Of a stretch of DNA of 6,545 bases, positions 6,290 to 6,545 are shown one piece after another. The stretch is taken from positions 1-6,545 of the forward strand of contig CAZKYC010000141.1 in NCBI GenBank assembly GCA_964556895.1, written 5' to 3'. The position numbers and the translations under genes are program-made. Below the pieces are notes generated by a model. It made no database searches and was not told the DNA's origin. It saw only the letters and a program-made list of their open reading frames with translations. Source of the DNA: Hinthialibacter sp964556895. GTDB lineage: Bacteria; Hinthialibacterota; Hinthialibacteria; Hinthialibacterales; Hinthialibacteraceae. The stretch's first letter is position 1; each line of letters opens with the position of its first letter.

Positions 6290-6377
6290 ATTATAGTGGT
6301 TGCCAGAATTATGTGCGGATTGAGTTTCCATAACTGTATCTATCGCTGTCCGCCGCGGCGGAGACGGGCGCGCTTAC
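6290..6377 (-). repeat. Right arm of long inverted repeat flanking the suf operon
   Basis: The reverse complement of this segment matches 1-89 with about 93% identity. It includes the 14-bp palindrome at 6349-6362 and the sharp inner end at 6290. It lies about 45 bp upstream of palindrome 2, so it does not overlap the promoter or operators. After 6377 the sequence is not comparable, because the other arm reaches the window edge. The two arms enclose about 6.2 kb containing the whole suf operon and nothing else. Confidence 0.9.
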
Positions 6378-6400
6378 CGCACGAAATTTTGACACACGCT

Positions 6401-6535
6401 CTAATAACTGCGGATCTTTCTTTTGTATGCCTCAATAAATTCATTCACAATCTCGGGATTCTTCTCCGCTAGCGAAATGATGGGGTCGGGCTGGGAGAAC
6501 CTGCTCCAGGCAAGGGCTGGGGTGAGGGGGCGGCA
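6401..6535 (-). pseudogene. Possible C-terminal remnant of an unidentified gene
   Basis: A 44-codon open frame runs on the minus strand from just after an in-frame TAA (6536-6538) to a TAG at 6401-6403. Its last part reads like genuine protein, with a charged helix ending NPEIVNEFIEAYKRK. It has no ATG; the only alternative start is a GTG that would leave 15 residues. The upstream half coincides with a G/C-run repeat and reads as low-complexity sequence. I cannot assign a family. It may be a gene end cut by a repeat insertion, or chance coding. Confidence 0.2.
6486..6530 (+). repeat. G-run repeat-like segment at the right edge
   Basis: This short segment is dominated by G runs (GGGCTGGGAG, then GGGCTGGGGTGAGGGGG) with a small hairpin CCTG-CTC-CAGG at 6500-6510. 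The GGGCTGGGGTGAGGG wording resembles dispersed intergenic repeats common in many bacterial genomes. There is no second copy in this window, so the assignment is tentative. Confidence 0.3.
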
Positions 6536-6545
6536 TTACCATTGT

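Noticed and set aside
6146..6472. Plus-strand open frame of 108 codons upstream of sufB
   Set aside because: It runs through the suf promoter, both operator palindromes and the inverted repeat, and the other copy of the repeat does not keep the frame open. It has no recognisable domain and reads as AT-rich spacer.

Overview
The window holds one complete bacterial iron-sulfur cluster assembly operon of the SUF type. It reads entirely on the minus strand in the order sufB-sufC-sufD-sufS-sufU-sufT (from about 6082 down to 254). All six reading frames are intact and every catalytic or metal-binding residue I looked for is present. The only other coding trace is a short frame without a start codon at the right edge. 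The organism is a bacterium with moderately GC-rich coding sequence and AT-rich regulatory gaps. The gene set (SufU rather than SufE, no SufA, a small MIP18-type SufT at the end) is shared by many non-proteobacterial lineages. Several G/C-run hairpins and dispersed repeats suggest an environmental, repeat-rich genome. I cannot name the phylum from this sequence.

Layout, left to right: 1-89 is one arm of a long inverted repeat. 90-253 is a non-coding tail downstream of the operon with three hairpins. 254-583 is sufT, 603-1043 sufU, 1043-2317 sufS, 2355-3683 sufD and 3723-4475 sufC. 4476-4639 is an unusually long gap between sufC and sufB that carries hairpins. 4640-6082 is sufB. 6083-6289 is the promoter and operator region. 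6290-6377 is the second arm of the inverted repeat. 6378-6545 is intergenic sequence with a possible gene remnant.

How the genes work together (known biology of the families): SufS removes sulfur from cysteine as a persulfide and SufU accepts it. The SufB-SufC-SufD scaffold builds a cluster using SufC ATPase activity. SufT, a MIP18/DUF59 protein, is linked to maturation or delivery of clusters to client proteins. sufS and sufU overlap by one base, and the other gaps are 19 to 39 nt except sufB-sufC (164 nt).

The operon is ordinary in protein content. The parts worth a second look are non-coding: (1) an 88-89 bp, about 93% identical inverted repeat that brackets the whole operon; (2) two operator-like palindromes with a TTGAC-N3-GTCAA core, centred 31 bp apart, one overlapping the -35 box of a good sigma70-type promoter; (3) a double-hairpin repeat present twice in opposite orientation, once after sufT and once inside the operon between sufB and sufC. 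I found no undescribed protein system.
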